Below, piece by piece: positions 51,077 to 59,678 of a DNA stretch of 64,000 nucleotides. The stretch's first letter is position 1. Each line of letters begins with the position of its first letter. Made by a program: the position numbers and the translations under genes. The stretch lies in the NCBI GenBank assembly GCA_001025035.1, contig LCZK01000007.1, forward strand, positions 62,001 through 126,000, in the 5' to 3' direction. The DNA is from Actinobacteria bacterium IMCC26207 (GTDB taxonomy: Bacteria > Actinomycetota > Acidimicrobiia > Acidimicrobiales > Microtrichaceae). Under the pieces are notes generated by a model. That model was not told where the DNA came from. It searched no databases and was given only the letters and a program-made list of their open reading frames with translations.

Positions 51077-52318
51077 GTGAACTGGTCTCCACCACCACGG
51101 TCAGCTTGGGTCGACAAACTCGTACAGGTTGGCCAATCCCTTGGCGATGATGGTGCATCGATGATCTCGTTGGACCCAGACGAGCTGCTTTTTGATGCTC
51201 AAGCAGCCACTGGTCTGCAGGATTTTGGGGATGACTGGTTTCAAGTTCCCTACCGATGGCTTCTAGAAGGAATGCAGAATGAGGCACAACTTCACTTACC
51301 AGGCAGGCTGAGGGCGCGAACTGAGATTGACCGCATTCTTGCCAACCGCCTCCGGCTTATTGAACTTTGGAGAGACTCACCCGCGCTTCTCACTGGGACG
51401 GTGGACAAACCGATTTTTGTGACCGGCCTTGGCAGGTCCGGCACCACCTTGTTGCATGAATTACTCGCGCTCGATGACGGCGTGCGGTCCCCGCAACTCT
51501 GGGAGTTGATGTACTCGGTGCCGCCACCCCAAGCGGACTCGTACGAGACCGACCCCCGTATTTCACGCGCTGATGATGAGATCACGGTGATGGATGAGAT
51601 GGTCCCTGCGTTCACCTCGATGCACGAGAACCGAGGCTTCTTACCGACTGAATGCATCTTTGCTTTTGCGCATCAATTTTCTAGCGATATGTTCACTGGC
51701 CTCTACAACGTGCCGAGCTACATGATTTCAAGATCAGGGCTTGATCACGCTCCCGAGTATGCCTGGCACCGCAAGATGCTCACCACACTCAGTTCCGATT
51801 ATCCGGGTAGGTGGGTGCTGAAAGCTCCTTCGCATTTGTCCTCGCTGCCCTTGCTATTCCAGGAGTATCCAGACGCTCGGGTGGTCATTACTCACCGCGA
51901 TCCGCTTCGAGTTATTGGGTCACTCGCAGATCTGATGGCCACGCTTCATTGGATGCACTCAAATCACGTAGACCATGCTGGAATCGCAGAGTTGCTCGGA
52001 TTCGGTCTCGGCTACCTGATGGATGAGGTCACTGCTATCCGAGACTCTGCCTCTCTGCCAGAAGACCAAATCTCTGACGTGATCTATCAGGACCTGATTG
52101 CTGACCCCATCTCGGTGATCACCGCTCTGTATTCGGAATGGGACCTCGAACTCACCGAGGGGTATCTCAATCGAGTTCGGAGCTATATCGCCGCCCGCCA
52201 CACCGACAGGTCCAACGCTCACGAGTATCGATTCGAAGAAACAGGCCTTGACCTTGCCGAGAACCGGGAGCGCCTCGCCCCCTATCAAGAACGGTTCGGT
52301 GTTATCTCCGAGGTCTAG
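51077..52318 (+). CDS. Sulfotransferase family protein
   Basis: 413-residue PAPS-dependent sulfotransferase-like protein. The 5'-phosphosulfate loop FVTGLGRSGTTLLHELLAL is at about residues 114-132. The 3'-phosphate segment is VVITHRDPLRVIGSLADLM, following WVLKAPSHLSSLPLLFQ, a pattern typical of actinobacterial Stf proteins. GTG 51077 gives MNWSPPPRSAW and is probably leaderless. It shares its last bases with the convergent DUF1214-like gene: CTAG at 52315-52318 is the stop for both strands. Confidence 0.9.
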   Translation: MNWSPPPRSAWVDKLVQVGQSLGDDGASMISLDPDELLFDAQAATGLQDFGDDWFQVPYRWLLEGMQNEAQLHLPGRLRARTEIDRILANRLRLIELWRDSPALLTGTVDKPIFVTGLGRSGTTLLHELLALDDGVRSPQLWELMYSVPPPQADSYETDPRISRADDEITVMDEMVPAFTSMHENRGFLPTECIFAFAHQFSSDMFTGLYNVPSYMISRSGLDHAPEYAWHRKMLTTLSSDYPGRWVLKAPSHLSSLPLLFQEYPDARVVITHRDPLRVIGSLADLMATLHWMHSNHVDHAGIAELLGFGLGYLMDEVTAIRDSASLPEDQISDVIYQDLIADPISVITALYSEWDLELTEGYLNRVRSYIAARHTDRSNAHEYRFEETGLDLAENRERLAPYQERFGVISEV

Positions 52319-53442
52319 AGCTGAATGATTCGAGCAGTGGGATGGGGAGGATTCTCGGCAAGCACCCACCGCACAAGCATGTATCCCTCGGTTCGGCCGC
52401 CGGTATCAATCCAATTCGGCAGGCCAGGGTCCTCTGCAGCGATCACCATCCGCCATGAGCCGTCCTCGCTCCGCTGCGCGTTCTGATCATTCAGGCAAGT
52501 GGTTGAGTAGCGGGCGTCGTAGGACTCCATCCACGGATTGGTCACGGTGAGACCCCAATAGGTGAAGGGAAGTTCTGGCGCCACTACGGTCACCTCGAGC
52601 GCCTCACCTTGCGCCAAGCGGAACAGGCCGCCGTGATAGGTCATGTCTGCATCGGAGTGACTCTGCAGCTCGGAGTCTTGATCTTCGACATGTTCAGCTC
52701 CACTCTTACCGCCAAAATGATTCAGGTTTGCCTCGGCACCAGACCAGATCTCGGCGCAAGCATGACCAACAAAGGTCAGAAACATCGCGGCGAACTCAAG
52801 TTGCGGAGCGAACTCAGTTGCAGTGCATCGAGGAGGGGGCACCTCGCCCACCAGTTGAACTCTTAACTGCGAGGGTCGCTGAGTTTGCTTGTCATGAAAG
52901 GTCTCACGAATAGCGACTTGACCGCAGTCTGGCTCTAGTTGAATCCAGTTTCGAACCCCCTCGGGGCGCACAGCAGAGAGCCAGATATCAACCTCACCAT
53001 CGCTGCCGAGTTCGAAGCTATCCAGATGCACCTGCGAGAGCGTGCCCGTTCGACCCCCCATCGGCCCCTTGCCAACCGGAGTGCCAAAGGTCAGGCCAAC
53101 GTACGGGGCCTCTCCTCGTGTTCCCGTCAGGTGGTACGTCTGTGATGAATCCAGTGCGCAGAACCAATACGTCACATCAGGGTTATCAACCATCAACTTG
53201 CGAAACGGAGTCTGCGAGACGAAGAGCTCCGGGTGCAGCGGATCGTTCTTCTCGACAAACCACTCTTGTGCCAGCGAAGCCAACCGAGTTGCCCAGCGAT
53301 ACCCCTCTGCTAAGTCCTGTGCGGTGTGAGGAACCGGAGCCGCCAACATCCAATCCACTGCGGCCCGTTGGGCATCTAGCCAGCCTGCATAGGCAGCGGC
53401 CAATCGGTCACTGTCAGACAGTTCTGCAGTGTCATCGTTCAT
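52315..53442 (-). CDS. DUF1214-like protein (paralogue 2)
   Basis: 375-residue protein paralogous to 26335-27537. The C-terminal half has the DUF1214 pattern: LPFTYWGLTVTNPWMESYD, then DGSWRMVIAAEDPGLPNWIDTGG and a final LVRWVL. No signal peptide; function unknown. ATG 53442 (MNDDTAELSD) lies four bases after the LLM stop; an extension to 53493 would overlap that gene. It ends tail-to-tail on a sulfotransferase gene with a shared stop tetranucleotide. Last gene of the operon from operator site 11. Confidence 0.75.
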   Translation of the reverse strand: MNDDTAELSDSDRLAAAYAGWLDAQRAAVDWMLAAPVPHTAQDLAEGYRWATRLASLAQEWFVEKNDPLHPELFVSQTPFRKLMVDNPDVTYWFCALDSSQTYHLTGTRGEAPYVGLTFGTPVGKGPMGGRTGTLSQVHLDSFELGSDGEVDIWLSAVRPEGVRNWIQLEPDCGQVAIRETFHDKQTQRPSQLRVQLVGEVPPPRCTATEFAPQLEFAAMFLTFVGHACAEIWSGAEANLNHFGGKSGAEHVEDQDSELQSHSDADMTYHGGLFRLAQGEALEVTVVAPELPFTYWGLTVTNPWMESYDARYSTTCLNDQNAQRSEDGSWRMVIAAEDPGLPNWIDTGGRTEGYMLVRWVLAENPPHPTARIIQL

Positions 53443-53446
53443 CTGT

Positions 53447-54379
53447 TCAACTTTCTGTTCCGTCAACTGAAGGTAAAATTCCGAGTGAGGCAACTGCCTC
53501 TAACTGCTCTAAGAACTCGGCCAGCGAGTTCTGCCGCATGCGCAGGTTCACATGAGTTGCGCCGAGTTCCTGCAGCGAGCGAAGTCGCTCCAAGCTGCCA
53601 TCAGGATTACCAACTGGATCAAGATCCTCGGCGCCAAGTACCAGATCCAAGGGTCGATCCCGCCCATCTAGAGACTGCGAATTCCGAAGGTCGCCCAGCA
53701 TGCTGGTCAGTTGCCGATCATCCAATCCAAACGGAACCCAGCCGCTGCCTAGTTCGCAAGCTCGTCGAAGCGATCGAGCAGTCCGGCCCCCGATCCAGAT
53801 AGTCGGATCGGTACTCAGGGCGCAGGGGTCAACCACCAAACCCGAGAAGCGAAAGAACGCACCCTCATACTCTGGCTCGGGCTCTCCCCAAGTGGCACGG
53901 AGAGCCCTCAGAAAATCATCTGTTCGAGCGCCGCGATCAACAAACGGTACGTCGAGCAGTTCGAACTCCTCGTGCAGAGAGCCAACTCCGACGCCAAGAA
54001 TCACACGACCACCCGAGAGCCGGTCAAGCGTGCCATACGTCTTGGCCACTTGCAGCGGATGGTGATACGCGCCAACCAAAACATGGGTCGCGAGAGCAAT
54101 CCGAGAGGTTGCGGCCGCCATCCAGCTGAGCGTGACTGCGGGGTCGTAGTACCGCGTTCCTCTTGCTTGACCCGTAGCCGAGACTGCCTGAGAGGGAACG
54201 GCCACATGCTCGGAACACGTCAGGTGGTGAAACCCGAGTCGGTCGGCTGCCTGAGCTATTGCCCGCAGATCACTCGGGGTAGCGCTGACCTCCCAAGGTT
54301 GAGCAACCCGCGGGTTCATCGACAGCACGGGCGTCACGATGCCGAGTTTCAACGGTTGGCCCTGCCCTGTGTTATCCAC
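53447..54379 (-). CDS. LLM class F420-dependent oxidoreductase
   Basis: 310-residue luciferase-like protein from a GTG start (MDNTGQGQPLKLGIVTPVLS). Motifs: LGFHHLTCSEHVAVP, IALATHVLVGAYHHPLQVAKTYGTLDRLSGG and GRVILGVGVGSLHEEFELLDVPF, of the F420-dependent type. It is the third LLM enzyme of the regulon. Located between an aldehyde dehydrogenase and the DUF1214-like gene in the operon from operator site 11. Confidence 0.92.
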   Translation of the reverse strand: MDNTGQGQPLKLGIVTPVLSMNPRVAQPWEVSATPSDLRAIAQAADRLGFHHLTCSEHVAVPSQAVSATGQARGTRYYDPAVTLSWMAAATSRIALATHVLVGAYHHPLQVAKTYGTLDRLSGGRVILGVGVGSLHEEFELLDVPFVDRGARTDDFLRALRATWGEPEPEYEGAFFRFSGLVVDPCALSTDPTIWIGGRTARSLRRACELGSGWVPFGLDDRQLTSMLGDLRNSQSLDGRDRPLDLVLGAEDLDPVGNPDGSLERLRSLQELGATHVNLRMRQNSLAEFLEQLEAVASLGILPSVDGTES

Positions 54380-54440
54380 CAGATTGCCCCCTTCTGATTG
54401 CTCACTGCAGTAGAACTAGGCGCCGCTGAGAGTAGGCAGC

Positions 54441-55949
54441 TCAAAAGGGAGAGTCACCAAGATTCATCATGATGGTCTTGGTCTCTAGGAACTCATCGAT
54501 TCCTTCGTGGCCACCTTCGCGACCCATGCCCGAGGCTTTGAATCCGCCGAAGGGAGCGTTGGGTAGCACCGTGTAACCGTTCACTCCGAACGTGCCTGCG
54601 CGAATCGACCGCGCAACACGCATGGCTCGCGAGGCATCGGCAGTGTGGACCGATGCGCCGAGGCCATAATCGGTGTCGTTTGCTAACTCGATTGCATGGG
54701 CCTCGTCACGGAATGGGATGACTGCGAGCACAGGACCAAAGACTTCTTCGCGAGCGATGCGCATCTGATTCGTGACCCCAGCAAACAGCGTTGGGTTCAC
54801 GAAGTTGCCAGACGCAAGCTCGCCACCTGGGCGGTCCCCGCCTGCGATCAGTTCGGCTCCCTCTTCTTGGGCCGAGGCAATCAGGCCCATCACCTTATTG
54901 AGTTGCCGCTCATTGATTAACGCTGATGACGTCGTAGCAGGGTCATACGGGTCACCAAAGGTTGTCATGGCAGCCATCGCTGCAGCGCGTTCAACAAGAG
55001 GATCATGAATGGACTCATGCACCAGAAGCCGCGTATGGCACACACATCCCTGACCAGAGAGCCCCATCGAGACCATCCCCATGGCCATTGCAGCAACTGC
55101 GTCAAGGTCAACGTCGGGAAACACAATGTTGGGGCTCTTGCCGCCAAGCTCCAAGCTGACCCGAGCAACGCGGTCAGCAGCGGCATGCAACATGCGAGAG
55201 CCAACAGCGCGAGACCCAGTGAACGAGATTTTGTCTACCCGAGGGTCAGTTATGAGCGCCTCACCGGTTGGCTCCGGTGGGCCAGTCACCAAGTTGAATA
55301 CACCATCAGGGATACCCGCTTCGGCCAGAAGCCCGGCAAGGCGAATCGAGGTGAGCGAGGCCCACTCGGATGGTTTGAGTACCACGGTGCAGCCCGCAGC
55401 AAGTGCAGGTGCGACCTTTTGACCAAACAGCATCAGCGGGGCATTCCACGGAATGATCGCAGCTACGACCCCCACAGGCTCGCGCACTGTCATGGGGAAC
55501 CAGTCGTTGTTCAGATACGAGGGCAGTGTCTCGCCGCTAATTCGATCCACCCATCCAGCTTGATAGTCGAAGATATCGGCCAAGATCTCACCCGAGAGTT
55601 GGTAGACCGCACCGAATGAGACCGGCACGCCATTGTCCATGGTCTGCAAATGAGCCAGATCTTCGGCTTGTTCGCCGATCAATTGCGAAACCCGCTGCAG
55701 GATTCGCTTCCGTTCGCGGGCGGCCATCCGCCCCCAAGGTCCCGAGTCGAATGCGGTTCGTGCCGCAGCCACTGCGGCGGCTACATCTTCGGCTTCGGCC
55801 ACGGCGATGGTGGTGATCTCTTCATTGGTGGCAGGGTGGATATGAGTCCAGGTTTGACCACCCGAGGCCTGAACCCAGTTGCCATTAATAAAGAGTTGCC
55901 CGGGGCTAATGCCAAGGCGTTCACGCTGATTCAGAACAGAAACAGCCAT
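54441..55949 (-). CDS. Aldehyde dehydrogenase family protein
   Basis: 502-residue NAD(P)-dependent aldehyde dehydrogenase. Catalytic Glu is in SLELGGKSPNIVF and catalytic Cys in SGQGCVCHTRLLV; PWNAPLMLFGQKVAPALAAG and EEVFGPVLAVIPF complete the signature. The length is standard. The position five bases before the MaoC stop shows cotranscription from operator site 11. It would oxidise an aldehyde released in the pathway, for instance by retro-aldol cleavage. Confidence 0.95.
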   Translation of the reverse strand: MAVSVLNQRERLGISPGQLFINGNWVQASGGQTWTHIHPATNEEITTIAVAEAEDVAAAVAAARTAFDSGPWGRMAARERKRILQRVSQLIGEQAEDLAHLQTMDNGVPVSFGAVYQLSGEILADIFDYQAGWVDRISGETLPSYLNNDWFPMTVREPVGVVAAIIPWNAPLMLFGQKVAPALAAGCTVVLKPSEWASLTSIRLAGLLAEAGIPDGVFNLVTGPPEPTGEALITDPRVDKISFTGSRAVGSRMLHAAADRVARVSLELGGKSPNIVFPDVDLDAVAAMAMGMVSMGLSGQGCVCHTRLLVHESIHDPLVERAAAMAAMTTFGDPYDPATTSSALINERQLNKVMGLIASAQEEGAELIAGGDRPGGELASGNFVNPTLFAGVTNQMRIAREEVFGPVLAVIPFRDEAHAIELANDTDYGLGASVHTADASRAMRVARSIRAGTFGVNGYTVLPNAPFGGFKASGMGREGGHEGIDEFLETKTIMMNLGDSPF

Positions 55950-55954
55950 GATTC

Positions 55955-56377
55955 CTAACTCGCCACTGCAACTGCGCTACCCGAGATTTTAATCTCGCCG
56001 TCTGCATTGCTGACCTGACAATCCAAATCGACAAGGCGCTCGCCGTTTTCTTCTCGACGAGCAGTGACAACAGTCCTTGTAGTCAACACCTCATCGGGCC
56101 AAGTTTGCTTGGTAAAGCGGACCTTGTAGGACTTGAGATTGCCCACTCCTACGTAGTTGGTCAACGCCGTTGCGAGCAGACCGGCCGTAAACATTCCGTG
56201 GCCAAACACACTTGGCATGCCCGCAGCTTGGGCGCTGACCTCATCGGAATGCATCGGGTTGAAATCGCCCGAGGCGCCCGCGTACATAACAAGGTCCATA
56301 CGGGTCAGCTTGTGACTCAAGGCTGGGCCCTCATCACCTTCAGCAACCTGATCGAACTTCAGTCCTTCTTGTGCCAT
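55955..56377 (-). CDS. MaoC-like dehydratase (hot-dog fold)
   Basis: 140-residue R-hydratase-like domain. MDLVMYAGASGDFNPMHSDEVSAQAAG contains the hydratase-2 motif (Asp/His in DFNPMHSD) and VFGHGMFTAGLLATAL the conserved glycine loop, so this is a catalytically competent MaoC domain. ATG 56377 with GGGGG seven bases upstream is preferred over TTG 56425, which immediately follows the -10 box. The short length resembles ChsH1, which pairs with a MaoC_dehydrat_N protein; 18260-18760 is the candidate partner. Confidence 0.91.
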   Translation of the reverse strand: MAQEGLKFDQVAEGDEGPALSHKLTRMDLVMYAGASGDFNPMHSDEVSAQAAGMPSVFGHGMFTAGLLATALTNYVGVGNLKSYKVRFTKQTWPDEVLTTRTVVTARREENGERLVDLDCQVSNADGEIKISGSAVAVAS

Positions 56378-56432
56378 GCGAACCCCCAAGTAACAGTGTG
56401 TGCTTCTTCCAGCCAACTCGGCCAAAGTGTAC

Positions 56433-56448
56433 CTGACACCAGCGTCAG
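56433..56448. promoter_or_regulatory. CTGAC operator, site 11
   Basis: CTGACACCAGCGTCAG. On the minus strand a TACACT -10 (56431-56426) abuts it, giving a predicted leader of about 40 bases before ATG 56377. It starts the MaoC-ALDH-LLM-DUF1214 operon. Arms: CTGACA left, CTGACG right. Confidence 0.88.
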
Positions 56449-56471
56449 TTTCTTGAGAGGTGGCCCATCAC

Positions 56472-57491
56472 TCAGTCCGGCGCGAAAATCAGTTCGGCTA
56501 GGCGATCGTGATGCCAACTCGCGCTGCCAAGTAACTGCTCACTCGCCTGAGCGCGTCGCAGTCGAAGATGAAGGTCATGTTCCCAGGTGAACCCAATCCC
56601 GCCCAAGCTCTGTAAGCCATCCCGCGCCCACCTGCGTGCCGCGGTGCCGGCCGCCGCTTTGGCAACATGCACCGCTCGATCCTGCTCGGGGGCACCGGCG
56701 TCCAGACACATCGCCGCGTAGTACACCGCTGCGTCAGCACGCTCTAGTAAGAGAGCAGCATCGACCAGTTTCCACTGAAGTCCTTGGAACGAGCCTACGG
56801 GGCGATCAAACTGCACTCGCTCACGAACGTACTCAAGGGTGGTATCCATCAACCATCTGCCCACCCCAATGAGTTCAGCGGCCAGCGCCACCGTGCCGCG
56901 GTTCAACACAACAGCGAGTTGTTCTGCACCTATTTCGGTTGAATCCAAGCCAGCCGGAACAGCGAATTGAAACACCGGCCGGGACCGATCAAGTGTTGCC
57001 ACTTCCTGAAGGTCCAACTCGGCTACTGCCACACAACTCACCTGATTACCAGCGCTCAGAATGGCGACCACATCCACTTCATTCGCGTGCGGCACAAAGC
57101 TGCGCATGGGATCGTTGTTGAGCACCCAGTACCCATCTCTTCCGCAGACTGCCACTGTTCCGGTGACCTCGCCCGCAGCCACCAAATCGGCGGAAGGATG
57201 CTCAATCGCTCGGAGCAGCGGCAGGAACAGTGAGGTATTCACCCAGGCAGGCCCTGGTGCCAGGACGCGACCGGCCTCTTCCATAAAGAGACACAGGTCG
57301 ACGACTGCAGCGTCACCTAGTGCGGCCCAGTCGCGCAGGTGTCGGTCGAAGAAACTGCTTGCTGCCTCGGGCCCAGTGCTCGTCACATCATAAAAAGCGT
57401 CACGGACAAGCTCAGGCGGACATTCGTTGCCAAACATCGCACGGGCGGTCTCTCGAAGCAGCACTTGATCCTCGTTCAGCGTGAAGTCCAC
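56472..57491 (-). CDS. Acyl-CoA dehydrogenase (short FadE28-like subunit)
   Basis: 339-residue acyl-CoA dehydrogenase-fold protein, shorter than a canonical one. It begins MDFTLNEDQVLLRETARAMFG and ends with SLGGIGFTWEHDLHLRLRRA, the same type as 8643-9770. It lacks the usual EPxAGSDL FAD-region motif (ALAAELIGVGRWLMDTTLEYV and RVQFDRPVGSFQGLQW are present). Such subunits form alpha2-beta2 heterotetramers with a full-length partner; the gene directly upstream (57531-58700) is that partner. Confidence 0.92.
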   Translation of the reverse strand: MDFTLNEDQVLLRETARAMFGNECPPELVRDAFYDVTSTGPEAASSFFDRHLRDWAALGDAAVVDLCLFMEEAGRVLAPGPAWVNTSLFLPLLRAIEHPSADLVAAGEVTGTVAVCGRDGYWVLNNDPMRSFVPHANEVDVVAILSAGNQVSCVAVAELDLQEVATLDRSRPVFQFAVPAGLDSTEIGAEQLAVVLNRGTVALAAELIGVGRWLMDTTLEYVRERVQFDRPVGSFQGLQWKLVDAALLLERADAAVYYAAMCLDAGAPEQDRAVHVAKAAAGTAARRWARDGLQSLGGIGFTWEHDLHLRLRRAQASEQLLGSASWHHDRLAELIFAPD

Positions 57492-57530
57492 GACGACTCC
57501 TCGCTCATCTGGGGTTCTCTGAGTAGTGCG

Positions 57531-58700
57531 TCAACCACGAGGAAGTCCCAACACTCGAGTGGCAACGACATTGCGTTGAATCTCCGAGGTTCCCCCGCCG
57601 ATGGTTCCAGCCAGCGAGATCTGCCAGGACTGCTGCCATCGGCCGCCCTCTTCAACAAACTCAGGATCGACAACGGCCGCATACGGCCCTTGAAGTTCCA
57701 TGCCAAAGCCATAGATGCGTTGGCGAAGTTCAGAGGTTGCCAACTTCATGAATGAGTGCTCAGGGGCAGAGGACCCTTGTGCGAACGAGGCGAACCCTTT
57801 GTAGCCGAGTGCTCTGAGCGAATGCACCTCCTCATAGAGTTCAGCAAGCTTGCGGCGAACAACTCCGTCTTGTTCTAGGCCCTGTCGGCGAGCGATCTCG
57901 ACGAGGCCCTCGAGTGCGCGCTGCGCGCTCGAAACACTTTCTACCCACAGAGCACCCCGCTCATGAGCAAGCGATCCCATCGTGATTCGCCAGCCCGAGT
58001 TGAGTTCACCTACCAAGTTCTCTTTCGGTACGACGACCTCGTTCAAGAACACTTCGGCAAACTCAATCGCACCAGTCAAATGACGCAGCGGTCGAACCTC
58101 TAGTCCAGGAGAATCCATATCAATGATGAGCACCGAGATTCCCTTGTGCTTGGCAACGCTGGTATCGGTGCGGACGTAGCAGAAGCATTTTTCGGCCACC
58201 ATTGCGTAACTCGTCCAGACTTTCTGCCCCGTGACAATAAAGCTGTCACCGTCGGGAACCGCTCGAGTTTGCAGACTCGCTAAGTCAGACCCAGCATCTG
58301 GCTCACTCATCCCCACACACCAGACCGTGTCGCCGCGAATTGCCGAGGGAGCCATGCCCTTTTGCTGCTCGTTGCCGAACTCCAACAGGCTCGGACCAAC
58401 GATGGCATAGCCACCGAAATGCACTGACCGTGACACTCCACGAGATGCAAGCTCTTCCAGAAAGATCAGTGTCTGTAGCGGTGTCGCATTGCGTCCACCG
58501 AGCTCTGGCGGGTAACTCGGCACCATCCATCCATGGTCAAACAACTTGGCTTGGAACTCGCTCGCCCATTTGGGGATCTCGGGTGACTCATCACCGATCC
58601 AGTCCCGTCCACCCTTGATCTCTTCGGGAACTTCCGCATCCAAAAATGCAAGCAACTCGGCACGGAATGCTTCTTCTTCTGCGCCCCAGGTCAGCTTCAC
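57531..58700 (-). CDS. Acyl-CoA dehydrogenase (FadE29-like subunit)
   Basis: 389-residue flavoprotein from GTG 58700. It has WCVGMSEPDAGSDLASLQT (FAD/substrate loop), GQKVWTSYAMVAEKC, DEVVVPKENLVGELNSGW and C-terminal GGTSEIQRNVVATRVLGLPR. With the 339-residue neighbour it forms the long/short pair typical of steroid-type heteromeric acyl-CoA dehydrogenases. It starts four bases after the SDR stop in the operon from operator site 12. Confidence 0.94.
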   Translation of the reverse strand: MKLTWGAEEEAFRAELLAFLDAEVPEEIKGGRDWIGDESPEIPKWASEFQAKLFDHGWMVPSYPPELGGRNATPLQTLIFLEELASRGVSRSVHFGGYAIVGPSLLEFGNEQQKGMAPSAIRGDTVWCVGMSEPDAGSDLASLQTRAVPDGDSFIVTGQKVWTSYAMVAEKCFCYVRTDTSVAKHKGISVLIIDMDSPGLEVRPLRHLTGAIEFAEVFLNEVVVPKENLVGELNSGWRITMGSLAHERGALWVESVSSAQRALEGLVEIARRQGLEQDGVVRRKLAELYEEVHSLRALGYKGFASFAQGSSAPEHSFMKLATSELRQRIYGFGMELQGPYAAVVDPEFVEEGGRWQQSWQISLAGTIGGGTSEIQRNVVATRVLGLPRG

Positions 58701-58704
58701 GGAC

Positions 58705-59634
58705 TCAACCCATGTCCATCTGCGGGTAACGCTCCCGATCGGCCGGCGGAGGCCCGAAGAAGAACGGGGGAACAGCTCCGTCGGCTGAACTCGGAAAGAG
58801 TTCCTCTCGGCGCGCTGCTACCGAGTCAAGGGTCCAGGTCTTGTCATCAGTGATCTCAACGAGCGGTCGCCAGCCTTCGAGCAACTGAATCTGACCGCCC
58901 TGCACTTTGATGACTTGTCCCGAAATTCCCTGGGCCAAATCCGAGGCTAACCAGCAGGTCACTGCAGCAACGTTGTCGGGACTAAAGCGATCAAACCCAG
59001 ACTCGTCGGGCAACATGTAATCGCCAGCAATTGCTTCGGTCAGGCGAGTTCGAGCCACGGGTGCAATGGCATTGACCCGAACTCCCATGCGCTCGCATTC
59101 GCGAGCCATCACGATGGTGAGCGAGGCAATGGCAGCCTTGGCAGCGGCATAGTTGACCTGGCCGGCATTGCCATACAAACCAGATTCTGATGCCGTGTTG
59201 ACGATTGCTGCTCCTACGGGCTCGCCCGTAGTTTTGCTGCGCTGTTTCCAATAGGCCGCCGCATGACGGGCCACGGAGAAGTGACCCTTCAGATGCACAG
59301 CCATCACTGAATCCCAGTCCTCCTCGGACATGTTGAAGCTCATCCGGTCACGAAGGATTCCCGCATTGTTGATCACCACATCAAGTCCACCGTAGGTCTG
59401 CACGGCTTGGTTGATCAGTAACTCAGCGCCATCCCAAGAAGAGATGTCATCAGTGTTTGCAACAGCGGTTCCGCCCGCTTCAAGAATCTCATTCACCACA
59501 ACCTGGGCTGCCTCGCCGAGATCATTGACCACCACCGAAGCACCCTCGCTCGCAAGCAGGAGTGCTTCTTCTCTGCCGATTCCACGACCGGCACCAGTCA
59601 CGATGGCTACTTTTCCTTCGAACACCGTGCCCAT
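58705..59634 (-). CDS. SDR family 3-hydroxyacyl-CoA dehydrogenase-like protein
   Basis: 309-residue short-chain dehydrogenase, paralogue of 18913-19851. The cofactor motif TGAGRGIGREEALLL (about 13-27), NNAGILRDRMSF and catalytic SESGLYGNAGQVNYAAAKA (Ser and Tyr-x-x-x-Lys) are intact, and the C-terminal extension (LLEGWRPLVEITDDKTW) resembles the paralogue. ATG 59634 follows GGGGAG. First gene of the SDR-acyl-CoA dehydrogenase pair operon, divergent from the sulfatase. Confidence 0.93.
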   Translation of the reverse strand: MGTVFEGKVAIVTGAGRGIGREEALLLASEGASVVVNDLGEAAQVVVNEILEAGGTAVANTDDISSWDGAELLINQAVQTYGGLDVVINNAGILRDRMSFNMSEEDWDSVMAVHLKGHFSVARHAAAYWKQRSKTTGEPVGAAIVNTASESGLYGNAGQVNYAAAKAAIASLTIVMARECERMGVRVNAIAPVARTRLTEAIAGDYMLPDESGFDRFSPDNVAAVTCWLASDLAQGISGQVIKVQGGQIQLLEGWRPLVEITDDKTWTLDSVAARREELFPSSADGAVPPFFFGPPPADRERYPQMDMG

Positions 59635-59678
59635 AGCTATCTGGATCTCCCCGTGTGCTTCCTGCGAAATGCCGCTAC

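Noticed and set aside
53406..53425. ACTGTCAGACAGT palindrome resembling the operator
   Set aside because: Inside a coding region, wrong spacing between arms (no N6), and no promoter nearby.
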